Origin: CAZVCJ01 sp964625745
GTDB lineage: Bacteria; Chloroflexota; Anaerolineae; VGOG01
DNA: 13,745 nt
Direction: 5' to 3'
Assembly (NCBI GenBank): GCA_964625745.1
Contig: CAZVCJ010000106.1
Location: forward strand, 1 to 13,745
The stretch's first letter is position 1, and every line of letters begins with the position of its first letter. The position numbers were made by a program, and so were the translations under genes. The notes beneath the pieces were generated by a model, which was not told the origin of the DNA, did no database searches, and was given only the letters and a program-made list of their open reading frames with translations. Positions 1 to 5,908 of the stretch are shown piece after piece.

Positions 1-49
1 GAATGCAAGGGGGGCGGTAGTACGTGTATCAAACCCAAGTGCAAAACGC

Positions 50-55
50 TATAGT
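50..55 (+). promoter_or_regulatory. Weak candidate -10 box for the lipoprotein gene
   Basis: TATAGT at 50-55 lies about 40 bp before the start codon and resembles a sigma70 -10 hexamer. No convincing -35 hexamer is found at the right distance (27-32 reads tatcaa), so this is only a tentative site. Nothing else is recognisable in the first 86 bases. Confidence 0.2.
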
Positions 56-95
56 GTAAAGGGGCGTAGATTCGGACGAGTGAGGGTTGATGGTA

Positions 96-518
96 ATGAA
101 GAGACTTCTGGTGTTTATCTTGCTTTCGATGCTTATCCTATCGGCCTGTGCACCGAAAGCTACCTTTCAGTATGAATGGCCTACGCCAGTGGCAACTTTC
201 ACACCCGTATCGGGTGCGATTCTTCCCGCGCCGACGCGGCTTTTTGAATGCGTTGCCTGGCACTCGGCGCCAGACTACTTAGGCCAATCTCAGTGTGTTG
301 AGGGGGGCGTCCTCCGCGTTGATAGGTCGGAGGGGGCATTCCTCCTGATTTTCAGTAACGAAGCAGATACATTCTATGGCGTTTCGTTAGACCTCGATTT
401 GTCTGACCTGGCCGGCAAGTGTGTGCGGATTGTAGGGACAATTGAGACCTATAAAGGCCGACCAGCGATCCTCATCGAGAGCCGTGATCAATTGTTGCCT
501 TGTTTGGGGAAGGAATAG
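96..518 (+). CDS. Small lipoprotein with OB-fold-like domain
   Basis: Predicted exported lipoprotein of 140 residues. The first 18 residues form a lipoprotein signal peptide: MKR, then a hydrophobic run, then the lipobox LSAC with Cys18 as the lipidated residue. After a Pro/Thr-rich linker, the mature part (from about residue 45) shows the pattern of a small beta-barrel. This is a 'YLGQSQCVEGGVLRV' strand pair, then 'GAFLLIFS', then 'LAGKCVRIVGTIETYKGRPAILIES' (split here: GKCVRIVG and GRPAILIES), which resembles bacterial OB-fold domains. I chose ATG 96 because gaggg at 82-86 lies 9 nt upstream; TTG 87 and ATG 90 are in frame but sit too close to that site. Extra cysteines in the mature part could form disulfides. 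Function and ligand are unknown. It is followed by a hairpin before the metabolic cluster and is probably not functionally part of it. Confidence 0.7.
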   Translation: MKRLLVFILLSMLILSACAPKATFQYEWPTPVATFTPVSGAILPAPTRLFECVAWHSAPDYLGQSQCVEGGVLRVDRSEGAFLLIFSNEADTFYGVSLDLDLSDLAGKCVRIVGTIETYKGRPAILIESRDQLLPCLGKE

Positions 519-576
519 CCAAAGATAAGACGCTTCTCGCTTTTCAGTCTGTTGATCATCTGAGGCTGACCTACAA

Positions 577-619
577 CGTCCCACGCCTGAGCACGAGGTC
601 GGGACGCCTTTTTATTTTT
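577..619 (+). terminator. Hairpin with T-tract in front of the cluster (terminator or attenuator)
   Basis: CGTCCC (577-582) pairs with GGGACG (601-606). An inner CCT/AGG pair (586-588 with 596-598) closes a 7-nt loop, and CC followed by tttttattttt comes next (609-619). This is the layout of an intrinsic terminator. The Shine-Dalgarno gggaggg of the next gene starts at 621, so no promoter can fit between them. Any transcript translating the next gene from an upstream start must read through this hairpin, which makes attenuation possible. The hairpin could also simply end the lipoprotein transcript. Confidence 0.5.
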
Positions 620-634
620 CGGGAGGGCTGAACA

Positions 635-1657
635 GTGAACCTGGTGAGAGTATGCGTCGTCGGTGTTGGGCGAGCCGGCATGGTGCATGCCACAAACTTC
701 AAGCACAACGTGCCAGGAGCCTGCCTGGCTGCTGTCGTGGACATGGATCTGGAATTGGCTGAGGAGAAAGCAGGGGATCTGGGTGTTGATCTCTTTTTCT
801 CTGATCTCCGCCAGGCCTTGGACAGGGCGGAGATTGATGCTGTCTGCATCACCACGCCCACCTTCACCCACGCGGAGATTGCCACCACCGCAGCCCGAGC
901 GGGGGCTCACATCTTCTGCGAAAAGCCGATGGCCCTCACTTTGGAGCAGGCCGATGCCATGATTCTGGCCGCAGACGAGGCCGGGGTCAAACTGCAAATC
1001 GGCTTCATGCGCCGCTTCGACCCTGCTTTCGTCACTGCCAAGGGGCGGATCGAGAGTGGGGAGATCGGAAGACCTACGGTGATCCGTTCCCTCACCCGTG
1101 GGCCTGGACTGCCTCCGCGGTGGGCTTGTGACCCACGCACCAGCAATGGCATGTTGGCGGAGGTGAACAGTCACGACTTCGATACCATCCGCTGGCTGGC
1201 GGATAGTGAGTTCGAGAGGATCTGGGCGGAGGCCAATGCCCTCAAGTGCTTTGACCTGAAAGAAGCGTTCCCCAATTTTTACGACAACGTTATCGTCTCC
1301 CTCCGCTTGAAGAACGGAACCCTGGGAATCGTAGACGGCAGTTGCCCCGTGGACTATGGTTACGATGCCCGGGCGGAGGTCTTGGGGAGCGAGGGAGTGA
1401 TCCTCATCGGGGAACTGCAGGACAGGGCTGTGACCACCTGCACGAAGCAGGCTGGGATGGTGACCTCCACTTTTCGGAGCTGGCGCAACCGATTTCGGGA
1501 TGCTTACATCGCCGAGGCATGCCATTTCGTGGAGTGCATCCTCCAGGATCGTGACCCTCTGGTGACAGGGCACGACGGGAGAAAGGCCGTTGAAGCGGTG
1601 TTGGCCGCTAATGAGTCCATTCGATCTGGCAGGCCCGTCTCTCTGCCCCTGGATTAG
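635..1657 (+). CDS. Gfo/Idh/MocA family oxidoreductase (inositol 2-dehydrogenase-like)
   Basis: NAD(P)-dependent oxidoreductase of 340 residues, the usual length for the Gfo/Idh/MocA family, whose members oxidise hydroxyls of sugars, cyclitols and their derivatives to ketones. The N-terminal Rossmann fold carries GVGRAG (residues 10-15). The family EKP motif is at 96-98, so Lys97 lines up with the catalytic lysine of inositol dehydrogenase. The second domain has GFMRRFDP (123-130) and SHDFDTIRWL (179-188) with the candidate catalytic His180. The residue four before that histidine is Glu176, where inositol dehydrogenases usually have Asp; this may affect catalysis or specificity. The start is GTG 635, with gggaggg at 621-627 as a well placed ribosome binding site. 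It is the first gene of the cluster and lies only 11 nt before the zinc dehydrogenase. The substrate cannot be read from the sequence; inositol or another cyclitol or sugar is plausible. Confidence 0.88.
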   Translation: MNLVRVCVVGVGRAGMVHATNFKHNVPGACLAAVVDMDLELAEEKAGDLGVDLFFSDLRQALDRAEIDAVCITTPTFTHAEIATTAARAGAHIFCEKPMALTLEQADAMILAADEAGVKLQIGFMRRFDPAFVTAKGRIESGEIGRPTVIRSLTRGPGLPPRWACDPRTSNGMLAEVNSHDFDTIRWLADSEFERIWAEANALKCFDLKEAFPNFYDNVIVSLRLKNGTLGIVDGSCPVDYGYDARAEVLGSEGVILIGELQDRAVTTCTKQAGMVTSTFRSWRNRFRDAYIAEACHFVECILQDRDPLVTGHDGRKAVEAVLAANESIRSGRPVSLPLD

Positions 1658-1668
1658 AGGGGGATTTC

Positions 1669-2712
1669 ATGCTGGCAGCGGTCTATCGTGGTACAAACGA
1701 TCTCCGTGTGGAAGACATCGTCAAGCCGAGCATCGGTGAAGACGAGGCCTTATTGAGGGTCAAAGCGGCTGCCATCTGTGGCACGGATCTGCGCATTCTC
1801 GCGTCGGGCCATTTCAAAATCCCGCAGGGTATGGCGCGCATACTGGGACATGAATTTGCCGGCGAGGTGGTGGAGGTGGGGTCTCGGGTCAGTGGCCTCG
1901 TCCCCGGCATGAGGATTGTCATTGCCCCTAACACTGGATGCGGCAGGTGTGAACAATGCATCCAGGGCCTCGACCATCTGTGTCCGAATTACGAGGCCTT
2001 TGGCATCAGCCTCGACGGTGCCTTCGCCGAGTACATGCGTATCCCCGCCTCTTTCATCCGCCGGGGGAACATCGCCCTCGTTCCCGAAGGGATCTCTTAT
2101 GAGGAGGCGGCTCTCAACGAGCCCTTCTCCTGCTGTTACCACGGCTCCCGAGCCTGCCGCATCGAGCCCGGCGACGTGGTGCTGATCGTGGGAGCTGGTC
2201 CCATTGGCATCATGCATTTGCTCCTGGCTCGTCTTAGTGGAGCCTCCACTGTCATCGTCAGCGAGATGATCGAGGAGCGCCGGCTCCAGGCTTTGGAATT
2301 CGGCGCCGATCTGGCTGTAGATCCCAGCAAACAGGACCTGCTGGCTGTCGTGGGGGAGGTGAGTCACGGTCGTGGAGCCGATGCCATCGTCGTGGCCGCT
2401 CCCGCTCCCTCAGCCCAGGAACAATCGCTGGCCCTGGCAGCGACCCGAGGGCGCATCAATTTCTTCGGTGGCCTTCCCATGGGGAGCGACTTCATCAGGT
2501 TCAAATCCAATCGGGTGCACTACAGGGAGATCGTGGTGACGGGAACGACCGGCTCCAGCAATTACGAGTTTCACCGCAGCATGGAGATCATTGCCTCGGG
2601 GAGGGTCGCTCTTTCGCCCTTGATCAGCGCTCGTTTTCCCCTCTCGGAGGCGGAGGAGGCCTTCGCTGTCGCCGCCAGCAAAAAGGCTCTGAAGGTCATC
2701 ATCAATCCTTAA
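1669..2712 (+). CDS. Zinc-dependent medium-chain alcohol/polyol dehydrogenase
   Basis: Medium-chain dehydrogenase/reductase of 347 residues, resembling the sorbitol/threonine dehydrogenase branch, which oxidises a secondary alcohol to a ketone with NAD(P)+. Catalytic zinc ligands are visible: Cys38 in CGTD, His61-Glu62 in GHEFAGEV, and Glu151 in NEP. The structural zinc site is complete with Cys91, Cys94, Cys97 and Cys105. The nucleotide-binding motif GAGPIG is at residues 175-180. An acidic Glu199 follows the second beta strand of the Rossmann fold, which favours NAD over NADP (inference). The ATG start is preceded by gaggggg. Coupled so tightly to the Gfo/Idh gene, it may perform a second oxidation of the same cyclic or linear polyol, as the pair does in the Thermotoga inositol pathway. 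It could equally be a general polyol dehydrogenase. Confidence 0.9.
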   Translation: MLAAVYRGTNDLRVEDIVKPSIGEDEALLRVKAAAICGTDLRILASGHFKIPQGMARILGHEFAGEVVEVGSRVSGLVPGMRIVIAPNTGCGRCEQCIQGLDHLCPNYEAFGISLDGAFAEYMRIPASFIRRGNIALVPEGISYEEAALNEPFSCCYHGSRACRIEPGDVVLIVGAGPIGIMHLLLARLSGASTVIVSEMIEERRLQALEFGADLAVDPSKQDLLAVVGEVSHGRGADAIVVAAPAPSAQEQSLALAATRGRINFFGGLPMGSDFIRFKSNRVHYREIVVTGTTGSSNYEFHRSMEIIASGRVALSPLISARFPLSEAEEAFAVAASKKALKVIINP

Positions 2713-2732
2713 TCCACCGTGACTACTCAGGC

Positions 2733-2802
2733 TGTCATGCTGAGCGGAGCGAAGCATCTCGTTGTCGCGAGAACGAGACCCTTCGCTGCGCTCAGGGTGA
2801 CA
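2733..2802. repeat. 70-bp palindromic intergenic repeat
   Basis: Left arm 2733-2763 and right arm 2772-2802 pair over 31 bp with 5 mismatches around an 8-nt centre. The outer ends read TGTCA...TGACA. The sequence type (TGTCATGCTGAGCGGAGCG at the left end) belongs to a class of short palindromes that I recognise as dispersed through many bacterial genomes. It would form a strong hairpin in RNA or a cruciform in DNA. It lies between the zinc dehydrogenase and AOR genes, and it accounts for the open frame that extends upstream of AOR without being coding. I see no clear target duplication. Confidence 0.75.
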
Positions 2803-2824
2803 ACATGGGCTGAGAAGTTACAAT
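2797..2824 (+). promoter_or_regulatory. Candidate promoter for AOR, -35 inside the palindrome
   Basis: GTGACA (2797-2802, five of six matches to TTGACA) is followed after 16 bp by TACAAT (2819-2824, five of six matches to TATAAT). The -35 box is the last six bases of the palindromic repeat. A start near 2831 would give a very short leader carrying gcgaggag before ATG 2848. This is pattern matching only. Confidence 0.35.
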
Positions 2825-2847
2825 CCACCACTGCGAGGAGAACGGTC

Positions 2848-4704
2848 ATGTTGGGCGGTTATCTGGGCAAAATCTTGAGGGTAAACCTCTCCGATGAGGA
2901 ATCCCTGGTGCAGGAGCTGGAAGAGGCTGACCTGAGGAGGTTCCTTGGAGGTCGAGGGCTGGGCGCCAGGTGGTACTACCAGGAAATCGAGCCTGGGACG
3001 GAGCCTCTCGGCGCGGCCAACAAGCTTTTCTTTTTCACCGGCCCGCTAACGGGTGTGCCTCTGCCTTCCACCACCAAACTCGGCGTCAGCACCAAATCGC
3101 CGGAAACAGGGATTTACCTTTGTTCCAATTCCGGCGGCGATTTCGGCCCGCACTTGAAGTTTTGCGGCTTCGATGGGTTGATCATCGAGGGCCGGGCGGA
3201 GCGCCCAACCTATCTCATCATCAGGGATGGCGCCGTCAGCTTCCACGATGCTACCCATCTCCTCGGGCTCAAGATGAGCCAGGTAAGGGAGGAGTTGTTG
3301 GAGGCGATAGGCGATTCCAAAGCCTCCGTCCTCTGCACTGGGCCCGCCGCTGAGAGGTTGGTCGGGTTCGCCTACATCCAGGTTGACGGGCGCGCCTTTG
3401 GCCGAGGCGGCGCTGGCGCGGTGATGGGCTCCAAGAACCTCAAAGGCATCGCCATAAAGGGCAGCGGGGAGATCCCCCTGGCCTACCCGGAGAGGGTGAA
3501 AGGGATTCGGAAGGCAGCCATCAAAGAGTTGAGGGAAACCAGGGCCAATCACACCAGGTATGGCACCCCCCAGTATACGGAGGTGCTCAACGAGTTGGGG
3601 TGTTACCCCGCCCGCAATTTCCAGAGCTCTTATCTCGAAAACGCCGAGGGCATTTACGCTCAGCACATGAAGGAGCATTTCTGGGTAAAGAACTTCGCCT
3701 GCTATCACTGCCCCGTAGCCTGCGGCAAGGTAACCGAAGTCAGTGAAGGTCCCTTCGTGGGGGCGCGAGCGCGGCCCGAATACGAGACCATCGGCCTGTT
3801 GGGTGGCTCCTGCGGGGTCACCGATTTTGCGGCCATCATCGCCGCCAACGAGCTGTGTGACGAATATGGCATAGACACCATCTCCACCGGTAATGCTGTG
3901 GCGCTGGCCATGGAGCTCTTCGAGCGAGGCCTGATCACCAAAGCGGACACGGAGGGCGTCGTCCCCTGCTTTGGCGATGGCCAGGCCCTGGTGGAAATGG
4001 TGGAGCTCATCGGCGAGCGCAGGGGCATTGGCGACCTCCTGGCAGAAGGGATGGCTGGTGTGACCAGGGAGAAACCTGAATGGCGTCCTTACGTTCTGGA
4101 CGTCAAAGGGATGCCTTTCCCGGCCTACGATCCGCGCGGCTTTCACGGTATCGGCCTGGCCTACGGTACATCGAGCCGGGGGGCGTGCCACAACGTCGGG
4201 GGGTGGACCATCAGGGCGGAGCTATTGACCGGCGAGTACGATAGGTTCGTTCTCAAAGGCAAAGGCGAATTGGTAAAAGACATCCAGGACACCAGAGCTT
4301 ACGTGGATTCTCTGGGGATGTGTACGGTGGTGAGGGGCTCGGTGGGCTTCAGCGCGAGCCCACAGGGGGATGTCCTGGAGGCGGTCACCGGCTTCGATTT
4401 CACCCCTGAGCTGATGGAAATCGGCAGCAGGATTTACACCCTGGAGAGGATGATCCTCGTGCGGGAGGGGATACGGCGCGAGCAGGATATGCTCCCCCCG
4501 AGGATCATGACCGAGCAGGTCCCCAACGGCCCGGCCAAAGGCCGCATTTTGACCAGGGAGATGTACGAGGTCATGCTCGACGAATACTACGCCGTGCGGG
4601 GCTGGGACCAGGAGGGGGTGCCTACCCAGGAAACGCTCCGCAAGCTCGGCCTGGACGAACTTCACCCCCACCCTGGCCCTCCCCCGCAAGCTCGGCCTGG
4701 ATGA
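2848..4704 (+). CDS. aor: Aldehyde:ferredoxin oxidoreductase (tungsten/molybdenum pterin enzyme)
   Basis: Oxidises an aldehyde to the carboxylic acid and passes electrons to ferredoxin, using a W or Mo bis-pterin and one [4Fe-4S] cluster in the cytoplasm. The 618-residue protein is of normal family length. Cluster ligands are Cys285, Cys288 and Cys292 in CYHCPVAC and Cys492 in SLGMC. Pterin-contact motifs are NSGGDFGPHLKF, GRGGAGAVMGSKNLK and DPRGFHGIG. Glu311 and His448 (in RGACH) lie close to the active-site Glu and His positions reported for Pyrococcus AOR (from memory). I chose ATG 2848: gcgaggag lies just upstream and the family N-terminus GGYLGKILRVNL follows directly, while the in-frame extension to 2719 crosses a palindromic repeat. 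The C-terminus is altered by a 46-bp duplication, so the last few residues after LGLDEL are not native. Substrate is unknown; a sugar-derived aldehyde fits the neighbours. Confidence 0.93.
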   Translation: MLGGYLGKILRVNLSDEESLVQELEEADLRRFLGGRGLGARWYYQEIEPGTEPLGAANKLFFFTGPLTGVPLPSTTKLGVSTKSPETGIYLCSNSGGDFGPHLKFCGFDGLIIEGRAERPTYLIIRDGAVSFHDATHLLGLKMSQVREELLEAIGDSKASVLCTGPAAERLVGFAYIQVDGRAFGRGGAGAVMGSKNLKGIAIKGSGEIPLAYPERVKGIRKAAIKELRETRANHTRYGTPQYTEVLNELGCYPARNFQSSYLENAEGIYAQHMKEHFWVKNFACYHCPVACGKVTEVSEGPFVGARARPEYETIGLLGGSCGVTDFAAIIAANELCDEYGIDTISTGNAVALAMELFERGLITKADTEGVVPCFGDGQALVEMVELIGERRGIGDLLAEGMAGVTREKPEWRPYVLDVKGMPFPAYDPRGFHGIGLAYGTSSRGACHNVGGWTIRAELLTGEYDRFVLKGKGELVKDIQDTRAYVDSLGMCTVVRGSVGFSASPQGDVLEAVTGFDFTPELMEIGSRIYTLERMILVREGIRREQDMLPPRIMTEQVPNGPAKGRILTREMYEVMLDEYYAVRGWDQEGVPTQETLRKLGLDELHPHPGPPPQARPG

Positions 4705-4732
4705 ACTTCACCCCTACCCTGGCCCTCCCCCG
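4641..4732 (+). repeat. 46-bp tandem duplication at the AOR 3' end
   Basis: 4641-4686 is repeated as 4687-4732 with two differences (c/t at 4656/4702 and at 4669/4715). Because 46 is not a multiple of three, the second copy shifts the AOR frame, which now stops at 4702-4704. With one copy removed, the frame runs without stops to TGA 4760-4762. That stop would overlap the isomerase ATG 4759-4761 as ATGA. Confidence 0.9.
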
Positions 4733-4746
4733 CGAACAGGGGAGGG
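4723..4746. repeat. Small inverted repeat before the isomerase gene
   Basis: CCCTCCCC (4723-4730) and GGGGAGGG (4739-4746) form a perfect 8-bp stem with an 8-nt loop. The right arm resembles a ribosome binding site for ATG 4759 and could be masked by the hairpin. There is no T-tract, so it is not an obvious terminator. Confidence 0.5.
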
Positions 4747-4758
4747 AATGGAGATCCG

Positions 4759-5334
4759 ATGACGAGTCTTATGCAACCCTTTGCTGCTCAATTACAATTC
4801 CAAAATGGGCTGATAGAGCCTTACGGCAGCAAAACCGTGAGAAGGCTCAGCGACATGAGGGGAATGTATCTGGATATCGCCGCCACGGAGGAGCTTCTCA
4901 AGCAAGGTGATCCCTTGCTTTACGAGGTCTACGAGGTGGATGTCCCCCACGAGGAAGGGCAGTTGATCTACTGCACCAGCATCATTTATCCCGGCAAAGT
5001 CGGCAACGAGTATTATATGACCAAGGGGCACTTTCATAGCAAGGAGAGTACGGCTGAGATGTACCTTGGCTTGCAGGGGAGAGGCTACCTGCTCATGCAA
5101 ACCCACGATGGCCAGGTCAGTGTGATGGAGATGGTGCCGGGCACCGTTTCTTACATCCCACCTTTCTGGGCTCACCGAACGGTGAACACCGGCGACGAGC
5201 CATTCATCTTCTTCGGTGTTTACCCAGGCGACGCTGGCCATAACTACGGCACCATCGAGGAGAGGGGCTTCGCCAAACTCGTGGTGGAGAGAAACGGGAA
5301 GCCTGCACTCGTTGACAACCCTCGGTATCGCTGA
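4759..5334 (+). CDS. pgiA: Cupin-type (archaeal-type) glucose-6-phosphate isomerase
   Basis: Interconverts glucose-6-phosphate and fructose-6-phosphate by a metal-dependent mechanism, and is unrelated in fold to the usual bacterial Pgi. The 191-residue protein is one cupin barrel of the size seen in Pyrococcus and Thermococcus. The metal site is intact: His91 and His93 in GHFHSKES, Glu100 in TAEMY, and His139 in PPFWAHRTVN. The tail DAGHNYGTIEERGF...VVDNPRY-like (here LVDNPRY) is characteristic of the family. ATG 4759 is preceded by ggag at 4750-4753; the gene was probably once translationally coupled to AOR through an ATGA overlap. In this cluster it could act on the phosphorylated product of the FGGY kinase or on another sugar phosphate. 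Transfer from archaea is possible but not shown here. Confidence 0.9.
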   Translation: MTSLMQPFAAQLQFQNGLIEPYGSKTVRRLSDMRGMYLDIAATEELLKQGDPLLYEVYEVDVPHEEGQLIYCTSIIYPGKVGNEYYMTKGHFHSKESTAEMYLGLQGRGYLLMQTHDGQVSVMEMVPGTVSYIPPFWAHRTVNTGDEPFIFFGVYPGDAGHNYGTIEERGFAKLVVERNGKPALVDNPRYR

Positions 5335-5335
5335 C

Positions 5336-5610
5336 TGTCATTGCGAAGGCGCGGGGTTTGCGCCTGAAGCAATCTCCAGTGAGCTTAGGAGATTGCTTCA
5401 CCCCTGCGGGCTACTAAGAAACAAACCGTCGTATGCAAAACCCGGGGAGCGAGCGCCGATTGAGTAGCAGAGCGTATCGAAATCAAGCAAGCGGCTCTGC
5501 GGGTAACCCGCTTGGCCTCGATACGTCGCTTCGCTCCTACTCGGCCGGCGCTGACGGGTTTCTTTCACAATGAGTGGCGCGAACGCGCTATGGAGCAGCT
5601 CGCAATGACA
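5336..5610. repeat. Nested palindromic element, 275 bp, with 11-bp terminal inverted repeats
   Basis: The ends are perfect inverted repeats: TGTCATTGCGA (5336-5346) and TCGCAATGACA (5600-5610). Inside the left part a 13-bp perfect stem, TGAAGCAATCTCC (5365-5377) with GGAGATTGCTTCA (5388-5400), forms a hairpin of the same repeat class. The right half of this element is interrupted by a second palindrome (see 5416-5564). The element fills nearly all of the 291-bp gap between the isomerase and MoaD-like genes. I see no coding sequence or transposase in it, and no clear target duplication at its outer ends. Confidence 0.75.
5416..5564. repeat. Inner palindromic element inside the 5336-5610 repeat
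   Basis: AAGAAAC (5416-5422) pairs with GTTTCTT (5558-5564). Further in, gagtag (5462-5467) pairs with ctactc (5536-5541), cgtatcga (5473-5480) with tcgatacg (5518-5525), and caagcgg (5488-5494) with ccgcttg (5508-5514). The centre gcgggtaacccgc is itself palindromic. The whole piece can fold into one long imperfect cruciform, and it appears to have been inserted into the flanking repeat. Confidence 0.6.
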
Positions 5611-5625
5611 GCATGAGAGGAAAGA

Positions 5626-5886
5626 ATGCCCAGAGTCCTGGTTAAGTTTCTAGCCTCCGTGAAGGATAAGGCGGGCAAGGGGGTAGAGGAGTACGAGCTG
5701 CCCGACGGCTCCACCTTGAGTGAGTTGGAGGTGAAGCTCCAGAAGTCCCATCAATTATCACTGCTAGGCTCGGCCATCATGGTCACTCTGAACGGAAGGG
5801 GCATTCGCCAACTGCCAGAAGGATTGGAAACGAGACTAGGAGAGGGGGACGTGATCCTGCTCTTCCCTTTGATTTCGGGCGGATGA
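5626..5886 (+). CDS. MoaD/ThiS-like sulfur carrier protein
   Basis: Small ubiquitin-fold protein of 86 residues ending in Gly-Gly (LFPLISGG). The diglycine tail is what MoaE/MoeB-type enzymes adenylate and thiocarboxylate. In molybdopterin synthase this protein donates sulfur to build the pterin dithiolene. Other features fit the family: a beta-rich start (VLVKFLASVKDKAG), the central 'LSLLGSAIMVTLNGR' turn and an acidic segment before the 'GDVILLFP' strand. ATG 5626 follows gagagg at 5615-5620. Its position two genes after AOR suggests a dedicated role in making or sulfurating the tungsten/molybdenum pterin, an association seen with many AOR genes. No MoaE, MoeB or other cofactor gene is in the window. 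A ThiS or tRNA-thiolation carrier role is a less likely alternative. Confidence 0.82.
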   Translation: MPRVLVKFLASVKDKAGKGVEEYELPDGSTLSELEVKLQKSHQLSLLGSAIMVTLNGRGIRQLPEGLETRLGEGDVILLFPLISGG

Positions 5887-5892
5887 TCGCCT

Positions 5893-5900
5893 AAGGAGGT
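5893..5900 (+). promoter_or_regulatory. Ribosome binding site that fixes a TTG start
   Basis: AAGGAGGT at 5893-5900 is a near-perfect Shine-Dalgarno sequence and lies 8 nt before TTG 5909. No ATG or GTG lies in a suitable position, and the kinase N-terminus (YLIGIDVGT) begins only a few residues later. The TTG start is therefore well supported. Confidence 0.8.
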
Positions 5901-5908
5901 GAGCTGCT

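Noticed and set aside
488..1573. Long open frame on the minus strand opposite the Gfo/Idh gene
   Set aside because: The plus strand encodes a full, motif-complete oxidoreductase; the antisense frame has no recognisable motif and reflects GC-rich codon use.
2719..2847. N-terminal extension of AOR to an upstream start
   Set aside because: The extension is translated from a palindromic repeat and has no family similarity; ATG 2848 has a good ribosome binding site and the correct family N-terminus.
3046..4191. 381-codon open frame opposite AOR
   Set aside because: It is antisense to conserved AOR motifs, has no family pattern and has no convincing ribosome binding site.
4701..4910. Small open frame overlapping the AOR end and the isomerase start
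   Set aside because: It lies in the duplicated segment and continues out of frame through the isomerase; no independent support.
5216..5467. Open frame running from the isomerase gene into the nested repeat
   Set aside because: It is out of frame with the isomerase and its second half is repeat sequence.
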